NCBI GenBank assembly: GCA_012845835.1
Contig: JABAKD010000016.1
Span: forward strand, 18,437,820-18,501,819
From: Undaria pinnatifida
Lineage: Eukaryota; Sar; Phaeophyceae; Laminariales; Alariaceae
Reading direction: 5' to 3'
Length of the DNA: 64,000 bases
Shown here: in pieces, positions 13,201 through 26,600 of the stretch
How the letters are laid out: each line of letters begins with the position of its first letter
Position numbering within the stretch: position 1 is the first letter of the stretch
Program-made: the position numbers and the translations under genes
Notes under the pieces: model-generated
Told to the model about the DNA's origin: nothing
Database searches by the model: none
The model's input: the letters and a program-made list of their open reading frames with translations, nothing else

Positions 13201-16200
13201 ATAGTGCTATCGCCAACTTCAATACTGCGATATCCTGCATGATGACCTACAATAGGCGCTGCTATTCCTTCACCGCATCTGTTTCGTATTTCGTTGATGC
13301 AACATGGTAAATTCAAATTATGGCCGCTTCGCCATTGGGGCGGAAGTCCCTATTAATAATATCAAACCAGGTATCATTCACGAGGAACGTTGGGAACGCG
13401 CCACCGATGTGCTACGGACAGGTGGAAAGTTGGACGCATAGGACACTAACGATCTAGATTATCTAGCTCATATGCCTGTCGTTATGGTATATTGTGAAGG
13501 ATCCATTTGGTACAGATCCAACCCAGGAAATATATGCAGAGCGTACGGCCCCCACCTGGCCACATGGTCTAGGCCATGCAGATTATATAAACCTGGGATA
13601 CTTCTGCCCTGAAAGACACAGACCATGCATGGCGATCTGATATGTCCGACTAGTGCAAAAGATCAGGAGGGCTCACAGCTGATACGAAGATTTTTTGTTT
13701 TTACAAAAAAACGTTTAGTTTCTTGACCCGAGAAACGTGGCGGGCTTGCCCGTTGTACAGACAGAGCTGAGGTGGTGAGGCTATCAGCAGATAGATGGTA
13801 AAAAACATTATGCATATATATAGTAAGCTCCCTCATCGGGCATCCATGCAGATATCAAGCACGTATGGGAGCAGTGCAGTAGAGAACTAAAAAAGTAGAC
13901 GAGTCGTGGAGTAGTAGAGAGCGGCTACAGCAGCAGAACAGAGTCTGCCTAGCCGGAAATATCCCGCAAAGCCAGCCTAGTGTTGGAACTCCCAAATATC
14001 CCCAAACCGTTGTCATTGCTGCATCCTTGTACAATCACGATCAACAGCCTACCTGCTTTGAAACTGATACGGCATGACGCCATATTGTCATGTCCTCGAG
14101 GTAATACGAGTCAATGAAAAATACTCTCCCTGCACTACTGGCTTGTGACAGAGATAAATATTGCAGTGTCGCAGTCCCTGAAAGTCACTCCGAAAACCAA
14201 GAGTCACAATCCAGGAGCAGCATCCAGGATGAAATATTCGGAACCTAATACCCTGGTATCTCAAATCCTATTACCAACGTTCAACGTCTGAGAGCCAAAC
14301 TTCAAAGTTCTTTAACATCAACCTGGTATTCAGCACTCAGCTGCCGTAACTAGTAGTGGTTTTAGTCCACAGTAATCAAAGGGACATCAGCTGGTGAAAA
14401 AGGGTTAAAACAAGTGTAATATCAATAGTTCAGCAGTCCCAAATTGCGAATCTCCAATATCAATCCGGTAATTCGCACTCAGATGCCGCAACAGTGGTAT
14501 AAGTTGTTTGTTGATCCCTACGAAGCGTAGAGGGCTTACCCGTTGAGCTGACAACATTGAGGTGGTGGAGTCACCGGTATGAAGACAAGAAAAAGACGTA
14601 CAAATATATACTCCGGTATTAAATTGCTCCTGGCCAACGCGCAGCGTGGAGAGGAGAAGATTCACTCGGTAGAAGAAGCACAACGAGGAGTAACGGCGAA
14701 ATAGGAAATAGCCAAATAATTCCACCATCCTGATATACCGCTACGATGTAGCCAACCTATCACTGGAAACCCCTACTATACTCAACCGTCATCATATCCG
14801 TATAATATCTAAGCATACCAGGTACAATCAACAGCCTCCCTGCTTCGTAAATTATACGGCATGATGCTATATTATTATATTTTAATATCATCAGGGTAAA
14901 ACGATCTAATGAAAAATACGTGCAATCAACATCTTCCCAGTACTACTGTGACAAGAAAGAAATATTGCAGCACCATAGTCCTTCGAAAGCACTCCATAAA
15001 TCTAGAGACACAATTCAGGGACATTATTCAACATCAATTTTCGCGAACCTAAGATCTAATTCGTAAAATCCTAAGTCCAGAAACAAAAACTCAAATCCAA
15101 AATCCATAGACCAAAAACTCAAATCTGAAATCCAAATCCAAAAAATCCAAAAACTCAATCATCGGCCTTTTAATCAGCACTCAACCTTCCTTATAAAACG
15201 GTTGTCAGCTCCATAGAATAGGGATGCCGACAAGTGTGATCGGACAGCAGTTGCGAGACTCACTTTTGAATTAGACAAACGCCTTCCGGCGGGGTACATA
15301 CAAAAAATCCATTCAGATTCCAAATGCTCGAATCCAGAGCAAAATAATGTCATACTAGGCAACGCAATCGTGAACAAGTTTTATTTCAAAGGTCAAGAAA
15401 CAGTTACTTGCCTCCCTAACTACCATGCACTCTTAAAATACCAAAATCCAGCTAATATATGCAGAATAACCCGTCAAGAAACAATGAAAATCAGCTCGCG
15501 AAAAAGTTAGTCGCCCTCGGGTTCAGACGTAGCGAACTCGTCGAGTTTGAGACCTTTTTCCTACTTGACGAGCCATAATTTTCGGAAGTGGTCAAGCGAA
15601 TCCTACCCCGCACAAGCGGTAACAGATGGGCTTGACCCCTCCTTGAAGGATATAAACTAAACGATTTGGCTCAGCTGGGTCTCATTACGGGGCTAGTTGA
15701 GAAAACCGTAGACTGATTACGCAGGGATGACCCCGGGTAGTTTACCAAAAACCGTTGCCGTCCCCAAGTCCCAAAAATCTCATACTTCATTGTCAAACAG
15801 TAAAAATAACGAACCTAGCGTACTAAATCATGAGATACTCTACCATTCTAAAAAATCAATTGTTCCATCACAAAATCCCGGTGAATCGAAAATACCAGCT
15901 GCAGTCTTCCAGTGTGCCTTTCTCGGTGAAGTCGTGTTCCTAGCCACCGCTCTCACTTCATTCGCAATGTCCGGACGTGTCTGGTTAGCTAGCCACATCA
16001 AGCGTCCGACCAGCTCGCGAAAAAGGCCAGTCTGTTTAAGACCTTCCTCGAGCGGGTTTTTCCTACCCGAACTAACGCATATACCACCATTCACCGCAAA
16101 CCCCGCAAAAAAATATAAAATCCCGCAATATGTCACTATATATCAGAGTTGACTCGACAACTGTTTGATGCCGGTATAGCACGAATTCAACCGCGTGTTT

Positions 16201-19200
16201 CTTTCTGTTTCAGAGTACGGATAGATCAGCGCGCAAACGCCTCGATACACGTGACGAGATTTTTATATCGAGGGGCAAATTATTCCGCATGTTCCTTCCC
16301 GGGAGAGCGACACATAGTATCACAGTGCTGCAAGAGTGTTAGTCCATGCTGCTACTTGATAAGCTACCGCGATACAGAAATAACGATCCTTCAAACTGTT
16401 TGGCAACCTTGACTAAAGCGCGTATATAGGATACGGTGTCAGGTAAACTCCATAACAAACGCAGGAATGTTGACTGCTTTCGTCTGTACTCAAAATGCTC
16501 GTATACTGCGCACATAAAATGTTTGATCACCTAACTGTGGAGTATAAGAACTTCATAATCTACCCATTCCCCCTGCTCAATATTGTTTTTTTGGTCCGGC
16601 ATACAGCAGATACCGCTGATCATAACACTCTGCACACGCGCATGATAAGGGCGAGGGAATCAAGGGGGCGATCTAACAAAAAAAGGCTTGAACATAATCA
16701 AAATCCTATCATCAATCATTGTCAAGCAAAGCACGTCATACTACAATATCATATCCATCCTACAGTAGGCATAACCGGGACAAGATCAGGGTGGAACCTC
16801 CAGTTTTTAACGAGAAAAACACATCCCGACATTTCCATCACATATTGCATCATAACACGTGAGTAATACTGTATCTCCTTACTTCCGGTTTCTTCATCTC
16901 GTGTACCGCACTATGCTAGATCGCTGTTGAGGTTGACAACCAGCTATTCTGGAAGCAACCCGCATTGTATAAGACAACCAAACTACCACGTATGTTGTCA
17001 TCATCTCTCGTGCGTACCCGAAATATAATACTACTGGTACTAACAATACCCGTCATCATCTCCCGGGCGTACCTTAAATATAATACTACTGGTACTAACG
17101 ATACTCCTACAGCCATCAGCTGTCACCAATTATCTGTAAAACCGGATGACGTACGATATCGTACCAGGAATTGTGTTAGGAAAATCCACGGCACAAAACT
17201 GAAATCAAATATTATGTTTCGGAGATGGCGAATTCGTTCTCAATTCCTTTCTTCTTTGGTGCGTGAGGGAAGATGGTTGATTGAAAATGAACCAAACTTG
17301 TTGTTGTTGACCTCACATTAACTCGCATAATCAAGTCCGTGGTCACAGGACAGGTTCCAGTCACTCTGGAGATGAGGAATACCCCAGAGAAAGAACAGAA
17401 ACAAACCAAAGGTGGTACACGCATATATCACAGCTGACGCAATTCATGCCTCCACCAGAAATATATAAAAGTGAAATCGGGAGTCAGCCTACGATGTGCC
17501 AGCTCCATGCTGGTGCATACGTCTCATTACTCGCGCCAGGAAAAACCGACTATACCGCTTGCCATCCAAGGAAGACTACCACGTATATATTGCACGTAGT
17601 ATCTATCACTACGCACACGCACGACAGACGTAAGTCAATTGGAAAAAGAAGCATAGAGAAGAAAAGAAGATAATGGAAAGGAAAGAAAAGACCAGGAAGC
17701 GAAAAAACGAAAAAGAAAAGAAAAGAAAAGAAAAGACAAGAAAAACAAGAAAAGACAAGACAAGAAGAGGAAGCAAGGAAAGGAAAAAAGAAAAAACATG
17801 TCACTAGCAGACCCTAAGAACTGACTAAAGACGGCATTAGGCCCATAAAAGGTATCGAGTGCATCATCAATGGCACTGGGGAGAGAACGCAACATGGTGA
17901 AGAAATCAGGGCGGTCTTACGCTATCTTGTGACGGCCATTGGAAGGCCCACAAATTCCAAGACGATGATGGCCAGACCCAGACTTCAGTCTTTTGGGCAT
18001 GACGCCCCCTTCCCCCGCCGCCCCCCCCCCTCCCCCGCCGCCCCCCCCCTCCCCCCTGCCCCCCCCCCCCCTCCCACCTGCCCCCCCCCCCCCTCCCCCC
18101 TGCCCCCCCTCCCCCTCCCCTCCTCCCCCCCTCCCCCCTCCCCCCCTCCCCCCTCCCCCCCTTCCCCCCTCCCCCCTCCCCCCTCCCCCCTCCCCCCCTC
18201 CCCCCCTCCCCCCCTCCCCCCTCCCCCCATCCCTCCCCCCCTCCCCCCGGCCGCTTAGAGATGCCGACGGTGGATGGCGCTGCCGCAGCCTTTGCGCGTC
18301 GCTCTGCAGCTTTGCGTCTCTCTTTTTCATGCCAATTCCGCATGAACAACTCGGCTCCCTCCTCTACTCGTCGAAACCATCTGCCGGCCTTCTGATGTGC
18401 CTTTCGCCACCCTTCGAATTTCATTCCAAAGACCGACATATCCTCCTTCAGAACAGCCATCCAGTCCTTCTCCTGCCCCCCTGAGTGGCCCCTACCCCCA
18501 ACAAGTTCCCCAAACATCACCCTCTGGGGCAGACGCTCCTCCCCCCTACGTGCTACGAATCCCGCAAACGATATCCTCCGTTTGCGCACTATCGCCTCTA
18601 TGCTCTCGGGAGCTGTCTTGGCAAGCGCGTCGGCGTACGATAGGGTGTGGTCGTCGCCCTTCCGTTTCCGCCATCCGAGGCATAGGAGGAGCATGGAGTG
18701 GTGAACCCGTCTTAGACTGTCATAGTCAGGCTTGTTCGGGCTCCACGTCATGCAACCGTAAAACAGTGTCTCGACCACCTCAGCTTTCAGCAACCGCACC
18801 TTAAACCGTAAGCGCACACCCGGGCGATCATAAATTTCCATCTTGTACCGCTGGAAGCACGCCCAGACCCTCTGAAGACGCCGCGTTATTTCAATGCTAA
18901 GGGCTCTGTCTGCGGTGATAGCCCCGCCCAAGAACACAAACTCGATTGTTTGTTTGTATACCTGGCCGGATGCATTGATTGTGAAGGACACCTTCCCCCC
19001 GCCTTTGGTTTCCAGGCACATTATCTCTGTTTTTGCCTCGGAGGCCGTAAGCCCGAACGACGAGCACGCAGTCACGATCACCGTCATCATCCTCTCCAGC
19101 CCTTCTGATGATCGCGATACGATGCCCACATCGTCCGCGTACAGCATACCCCACGATCTCTGCACCTCCTTTCCCTCCTTCCCCTCCACCCGTCGACTTT

Positions 19201-20603
19201 GCCTGTGCGTGAAGCGCCCTTTTTCTCGCCTTTCTCCTTTCGTTGGAGCTGCACCATGTTGTCCGGAATGACTGCATCAGCGAGGAAGCGTTTCTCGGCC
19301 ACACGCAGTACCGCCGTGAAAAACATGTTGAACAGCAGTGGCGCGAGCACGCATCCTTGCCTGATACCTTGCCCCAAATCGAACTTATCTGAGCACTTTT
19401 CATCATCCAACCGCACGCATGCTTGCATGCCCTCGTGGAATTGACGGATGACGGCGAGCATTCTCGGTGGCACGTCAAAACGAGCAAGGACATGCCACAA
19501 AAGGGTTCGGTCGACGGAGTCATATGCTTTGGTGAGGTCGATAAAGCACAAGTACAAGGGGGTGTCCTTCTTCCGTGCCAGTTCCTGCAGTTGTCGTACT
19601 ACGAACATCATGTCAACCGTCGAGCGTTGGGGTCTGAAAGTACCACACTGCTGTACATACGACAGACAGAAATACGGCTGTCGCAAGCAAGCGCTAGCTA
19701 CTGCTGACATAATCTATTCTCAACCCGCCAAGCATCCTGCATCCTGTGCCTGGTAACCTGTTGATCAGCAGAGCTATCATACCACAAGTAATCACATTTG
19801 CCGGTGGTTGGGGCAAGGGGGCCTGGGAGACAGGCACAAGAATTTATCCTGCCCGTCCCTCTGCCCAAGCTACTCTGTCCTTTGCTATGATTTAACGCGA
19901 AAAACAAAGTCGTAATATAGACTATACGTATTGTACTTGTAAAAAAAAAAAACGAAAGTCTTAACCGCAAAGAATGCGAAAGAAAATTATCATCTCAGCC
20001 GCAAAGAGTAACATGTCATCGCTACGTCAGTTAAATACTGCTGTTGTAGACTATAGTTAGCAGTATCATATGTCGCGACAGCATTTCATATTATGTATTT
20101 TCACACAGCAAAAGTCCACTACCTGCTGTATTACTTTAGAATCAAGACAAACCCCAGACAGAAACAATAGTTCATGACATGGGGCAGGATTCTCCACCTA
20201 CCTGGGTGTCCGTGCCTCCCACACCCAGCGTCCTCTACCGCAACCAGCCACCTTGTGCCGACCCCAACCCGGGCCCACATATCAACGGGCTCAGCAGCCG
20301 GCGCTCCCACGGAGCACGACAGATACTGCTCGTAATTTATTTCACAACCAAATATTCGAGCCATCCCTTCTCCCCCGTCTCAAATTGCTCCTGCTGCCCC
20401 TGCGGCTGCTGCTGTGCAGTGCTCTCGCTCCAAGTCTCAAGCAGTGGGAATACGAGCTGTGACGTCCAAACAGGGGGTGGTGCCGCGGGAGGTCGCAGCT
20501 GCTGCTGCTGCTTCAATGGCAGCTGCAAGAGCTCCTCCTGCTCTTCCCCTCTCGTCTCTAACTCCACCTCATCTCTGCAAGACACAACCACCTCCGTCTT
20601 GAA

Positions 20604-20658
<55 letters not shown>

Positions 20659-23600
20659 GCAGTGCTCTCACTCCCAGTCGCAAGTAGTGGTACTACGAGC
20701 TGTGACTCTGACCTGGCCACGCCCGCTCCCCTCTCTTGTATCTGACTTCGCTGCGATCGCCTTTGCTCCTCCTGTCGTGAAGAGAAGCTTGAGAGCTCGA
20801 GGAGGAGTTGCGAGTACTCGCGAATGATGAGTTCGATTTCCTCAATGCAACCTTTGATTCGGTAGAACTCGTCCCATCCTGCCGAAATCTGGTCTATGGT
20901 CCGGAAACCATAACGGAAACTACCCTCGATTTCTTTCTCGCGTTGGTCCCGTATTACGAGCAGCTCTTCCAGCTCCCGGATCTTGTCCCTTTGAGAGGTC
21001 CCCGCTCTCTCTGCCAACGCTTTCACATCCCGGTCCACAACGCCCATATTTACCTCACCCTCAGGCATGGTTCGAATAAGGCACCCAGCTCGTTCTCTTT
21101 CACAGGGAGGGCTGTTTTTGTGATATCTCCAGCGAACTCTCTTCCACAGAAGAGCCCACGTCACTCAACACCCTTTGCTTCGAGCAGGGAAAGTACAGCG
21201 TACGGGACGCGATAATTGTCGTGTTCGTTGGTCCCTACGAAGCGTAGAGGGCTTACCCGTGAGCTGATAACAGTGAGATAGTGGCGTCACCGGTATGAAA
21301 ACAAGTAAAAGGCGTACAAATATATATATATATATATTAAGTTGCTCCTGGCCAAGGCGCAGCGCGGAGAGGAGAAGACTCACTCGGTAGAAGAAGCACA
21401 ACGAGGAGTGACGGCGAAATAGCCAAAATAATTCCACCATCCTCATATACCGCTACGATGCAGCCAACCTATCACTGGAAACCCCTACTATCCTCAACCG
21501 TCATCATATCCGCATAATATCCGAGCACACGACCAACATAGTCTAAGTCCACAGTGATCAAACGGATGAGTGTAAACAACTACTATGGCGAAAATTTTAC
21601 ATCGATTATTTCTCTCTTTAACCGGGATCTCCGACGCCAACAATAAAAACCATCCACTATGGGACCAGAAATCATCGTTATTCTTGGGTTCAGAAATAAT
21701 CGAGGCCAGAAATCAGCGGATCTTGTTGTTGTTGTTGTTCTCACATTAACTCTCGCATAATCAAGTCCGTGGTCACAGGATAGGCTCCAGTCACTCTGGA
21801 GATGAGGAATACCCCAGGGAAAAACACACACAACCCAAGGTGGTACACGCATATATCACAGCTGACGCAATTCATGCCTCCACCAGAAACATATAAAAGT
21901 GAAATCGGGAGTCAGTCTACGATGTGCCAGGTCCATACCGGTGCATACGTCTCATTACTCGAGCCTGGAAAAACTGACTATTGTTAAGGAATTAGTGGGG
22001 TATTAGTCTGTTTGACCACTTGCAACTGGTTAACCAATAGCTTACCCAAACTAAGCCTTATAACACTCTCCCCCCCTGAAACGGCTATATTGTTGCGCGG
22101 GGCTGGACATGATGGCCGAAAAGATCAAGTTTTTGCAAGACCATCGAGCAGTGGGGCTCATTATGTCGTCGCCTCGTCCAAGCACACGCAAACGCATCGG
22201 TCGAGGCGTGCGCAACTTTGATTCCGCTGTTGGGGACAGGGAGAAGCAAAACGCCGTGTCACCTGGCACCTACGCCAAATTTACGCAGAACCCAGCCATG
22301 AAAAATCACCTTTTGAGCTCTGACAACGAGCTTCTGGCTGAATCCAGCCCTCTGAACCCAGTGTGGGGCATTGGTCTCCGGGCGGATGGTCCCAGGGCCA
22401 ACAACCCATGCCAGGGGAGAGGAAAAACTTGCTCGGTGAGGCACTTCCTGCCGTTCGCGCAGCTATTTGCGACAATGAGACCGGGTCGGCGCACCCGGCC
22501 TCCCCTAGTCGGTTCCGCACCTCCACTGCGAGTGCAAGAACCAAGAAATCTCGTCCGCGCCGCAACCGGACCGTTCACACGGCCAGCGCTCGCAAAGCTT
22601 CCCCTTCGGCGTTTCCGACCTATTTCTCGGGCGCGTTGGCCAAAGAAAAGCCGTGAAGTTGTGGAGATAGCTTCTAGCGTCGGCCCTGACCTTGCGATGT
22701 CAGAACACTGCCCCTGTTTCGTCGAGGGTACTGTGACGCTGGACGACGTTTTGTTCACTATGAAAATCGCGTATATCAGTCGAGCAACGCTCGACTCGGA
22801 GAGGCACTGGACTCCTAAAGATTTGGGGACCGGCAGCATTGCTTGGGTTCCCAAACGCCTCCGAGGATAATGAAGGGAACAAAGTTCCGCATATCCTCCG
22901 GCCACAAGACACAGGAGAGCATTGGCAAAGTGGGGACCCTCAATGCACGAGTCCAGCGGTAGCTTGAGTTCGTCACCGCGTTCGATTGCACACTCAAGTA
23001 CCGCAAAGGCAGCGCCAAGGGCATCGCCGATTTTTCCGGCCCGTTTTCCAGAGCCCGCTACGGAGTACGACCGCAGTGGCTTGAAAAAAATCAACCTCGT
23101 GGGGTTGACAAGCCTCAACCCCGTTGGAGATAGCGGTATCTACCTCCTACGGACCCGCGGGCTGCGCGCTCCCCCCTCGCCGATCCCAGGAGTCGGTTCG
23201 GGTGGACTCGCGCCCCTCGCCAAAAGCACTGTCTTGGGTGGGCTCGTGCCCCACACCGAAAGCACTGCTTTGGGTGGACTCGAACCCCTCGCCGAAAGCA
23301 CTGTCTTGGGTGGGCTCGTGCCCCGCACTGAACATGCTGCCTTGGGTGGGCTCCCTCTCACCTCTACCGCGTTTCACGATTTTCGCACACACGAGCCACG
23401 TACAAGGATTGACGGCCTTTCTGTTTCCCCGGGGAGATTCGTCGCTCGTGTTTCTGCCTCCGTCGCCACTACCGAAGGCTGTACCGGCCGCGGGTCGATT
23501 TCACCTGCCGCCGACACTGTTTTCGCTTCGGTTTTTGCCATACCCATCGAGGGCGGCACGGGCTCGGCAGAAGCCCTGGCTGCAGCGACGCCCATCGCAC

Positions 23601-26600
23601 AGCCGACTTATCTATCCCGGAGTTCTTTACAGGAGACGGCCCCGCCGCGACCACCGGTTCGACTGTGTCCGTCTCCGCCATGCTTGGCACTCCAGCCCCT
23701 CCGTCGTCGACGACGCGCCGACGAACAGCGATAACAACGGGTAATGCACCCCCGCTGTAAATTATGGTTTCGGGCCCGGCGGGGCCCCTCGGCCATCTTG
23801 CGCACGAAGTACAACCCCGTCGCGAGTTCCACGGCCGCAGCCGACCCCGTCGCCGCCGCGACCCCTGCTCTTGTCGACTCGCCGGTCCGCACCGTGCCAC
23901 TACCGTCCGACCGCGACCACGCAGAGCCTATATGGGAACTCCTCTCTTACGGCTCACGCCTTCTCCTGGTGGCACGCCGACCGCATATACAAGGGCGGAC
24001 GCCCTTCGCAACGCTGCTGAATTGCGTTTCGCTGATTCCGTCGCACGTTACTCACATGGCGATTGGAAGCGAGAACAGCACGCTGAGCCGACGTGCCACG
24101 CCATGATGCGTTACGTTTCTATCGGCCGGCCATCGGTCCTGCCGCCCGACTTTTTGGCGTGTTACCTCTCGCACAAGCGTCCCTCCCTCTCAGACATCCA
24201 GGAGCTGGCGGGTAAGGGTCGACTACATACAACCGACGACGACATCGTCCTACTCGTCCGTAACCCGACACTGCCGCCAACAAGCTCTGACAAACCGAAC
24301 TCTGTGGGGCGAGCTGCTTGCTTGCTGAACGACGAGCCAGTTCGCAACTACGTTCCCCTGCTCATGCGCCCTTGGATCATGCAAGCTTGCCACTCGACGG
24401 CCTCCTGCCACCTTGGCACCACGCGCACGTTACGCATGCTGGAGCGTTTTTATTGGTGGATTGGCATGAGTGTGTGCACCCGGTGGTGGCTTCGCCACTG
24501 CTTGAAGTGCCAAACGCGGAAAACCCCACGGCTGACTGTCCACTGGCCCATCATCACAATGCCTCTGCCGGAAGGTCCAGGTATCGCCGTCAGTGTTGAC
24601 TACTTCGGCCCCCTTCCGGTCACACCACGAGGCAACACCTACATCCTGCTGTTCACCGATCGCTTCAGTCGTCGGGCCGACATCTTCCCCGTCACTGCCG
24701 CTGAGTTCACCGCGGAAGGTACAGCCAATATCTTGGTGAACCAATACATCCCCTTGTGGGGGTGCCCGCGCACCATACTCTCGGACAACGGACTGCAGTT
24801 CTGCTCCAAGCTTTCACAAGCTGTATATCAGCTGTTGGGTGTACACAAGCTTGCTACAAGCTCCTATCATCCCAACTGTAACGGGGGCGTTGAGTGGTTA
24901 AGTCACACTATAACACAAATGCTGGCTATGGTCATCAACGAGCGACAAGACGATTGGGACGTGCATCTGCCCCACGTAAAATTCGCTTACAACAACTCTG
25001 TCAGCGCGGGGACGGGTTTGGCGCCCAACGAGGTCCACATGGGCAGACTCCCACGGCTCCCCCTGACGGTTTTCGACCGCACAGGTGTCGTGGGACACCA
25101 GAGTCTGACCCGTGACCACCTGGCCTATTGCGATTTGGCCACCGACCGGCAAAAGCGCGCGAACGACATTGTCCGCGCACACCACGCCCTCACCGTTTCC
25201 CATGTTAACCGCAGAAACTCCGCCCTCGCCGACGCGCTGCGTCCAGCACCTAACTTCATTGTGGGTGGTTGGGCATGGGTATACAATTCTGTCTCTACCA
25301 TCCGCCAGGGTGTGAAGGCGAACAGCGACGCCAAGGTACTCAAGGCCAAACTCGCGCTTAACTGGACCGGCCCATACAAGGTCCTGGCCGTCGGTCCCTG
25401 CTCCGCCGCCGAGACCCCGGACGGCATGCCACCCAAGAAAGACTACCACGTATATATTACACGTAGTATCTATCACTACGCATACGCACGACAGGCATAA
25501 TAAGTCAATTGGGAAAAAGAAACAAAGAAAAGAAGAGAAGATAAAGGAAAGGAAAGAAAAGAGAAGAAAAACGAAACAAAACGAAAAAGGCAAGCAAAGA
25601 GAAAAAAAAGACAAGAAAAGCAAGAAAAGACAAGACAAGAAAGCAAGGAAAGAAGAGAAAAAAAAAGAAGAAAGAAAAAGAAAAAGGAAAGAAAGAAAAA
25701 TGTCATACTAGCAGACCCTAGGAACTGGCTAAGGATGGCATTGGGCTAACAGAGGGTATCACGTCCATCATCAATGGCACCTGGGAAAGAACGCAACATG
25801 GCGAAGAAGTCAGGGCGGTCTTATGCTATCTTGTGACGGCCATTAGAAGGCCCACAACTTTCAATACGATCTGGTGATTTCTGAGCCCAGAAATAACAGC
25901 TCTTCCAACCTCTCAGAACTGGGATTGTTGCACTTTTGGATACTACCTCGTACCAAGTATCACGTGTCACCACTGCTTATACTGTACCTGGTACGATACT
26001 TGTCTGCTGTACACGTCACGCATCACCCACAACAAAGAATCACAAACACACCTACGACAGCATACTGCGCTTGTTGTGTGCGAGGCAGAGCTTCATCCTC
26101 ACACAAACGCGACAGCAGCACCACCGCCACCATCGAAACCACCACAGGCACACCACACCAGCACCACAGCAGCAGCACAGCAGAAGAGACAGCAGCAGCG
26201 CATCAAAAGAGACAGCAGCAGAGGCGGTGGTGACCTAACGTCGCCGGCGACAGTGTACGTGCCAGATTTCAAAAATAAAGGCAAACGGCAAAACAAGACT
26301 TAACAATTTAAAATAAAACCACTCTCCAAAAATCAGAAGCCATAATGGACGCCCCTTATTTTTGATGCAGTTATTTCTGGAGCCTCAACTACAAAAATAA
26401 TGGCCAGCAATAATCGCTCAATTTTTTTCCATAATAGTAGGTCTAATAGGACAGCAGTCCCAAAACGAGAAATGTATTCAGAGAACCGCCTCCTGGCTGG
26501 GTACCCGCCGACGCATCCAAATCCCCAATATGCTCAAATCCAAAACGTAATAACATCATACTAGACAATGAAATGCAGAAACATGACTATTCCAAAGGTC

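Noticed and set aside
17906-18260. Gly/Arg/Glu-rich C-terminal extension of the LINE frame
   Set aside because: It is encoded by the C-rich tract and by family A sequence beyond it, not by the element.
22420-22440. Programmed frameshift in the NADAR coding region
   Set aside because: The slip lies in a short A-run, but the sequence is otherwise decayed and lacks its N-terminus, so a simple indel is more likely.
22306-23118. Minus-strand open frame of 270 codons opposite the NADAR region
   Set aside because: The plus strand carries the recognisable domain; this frame shows no family similarity.
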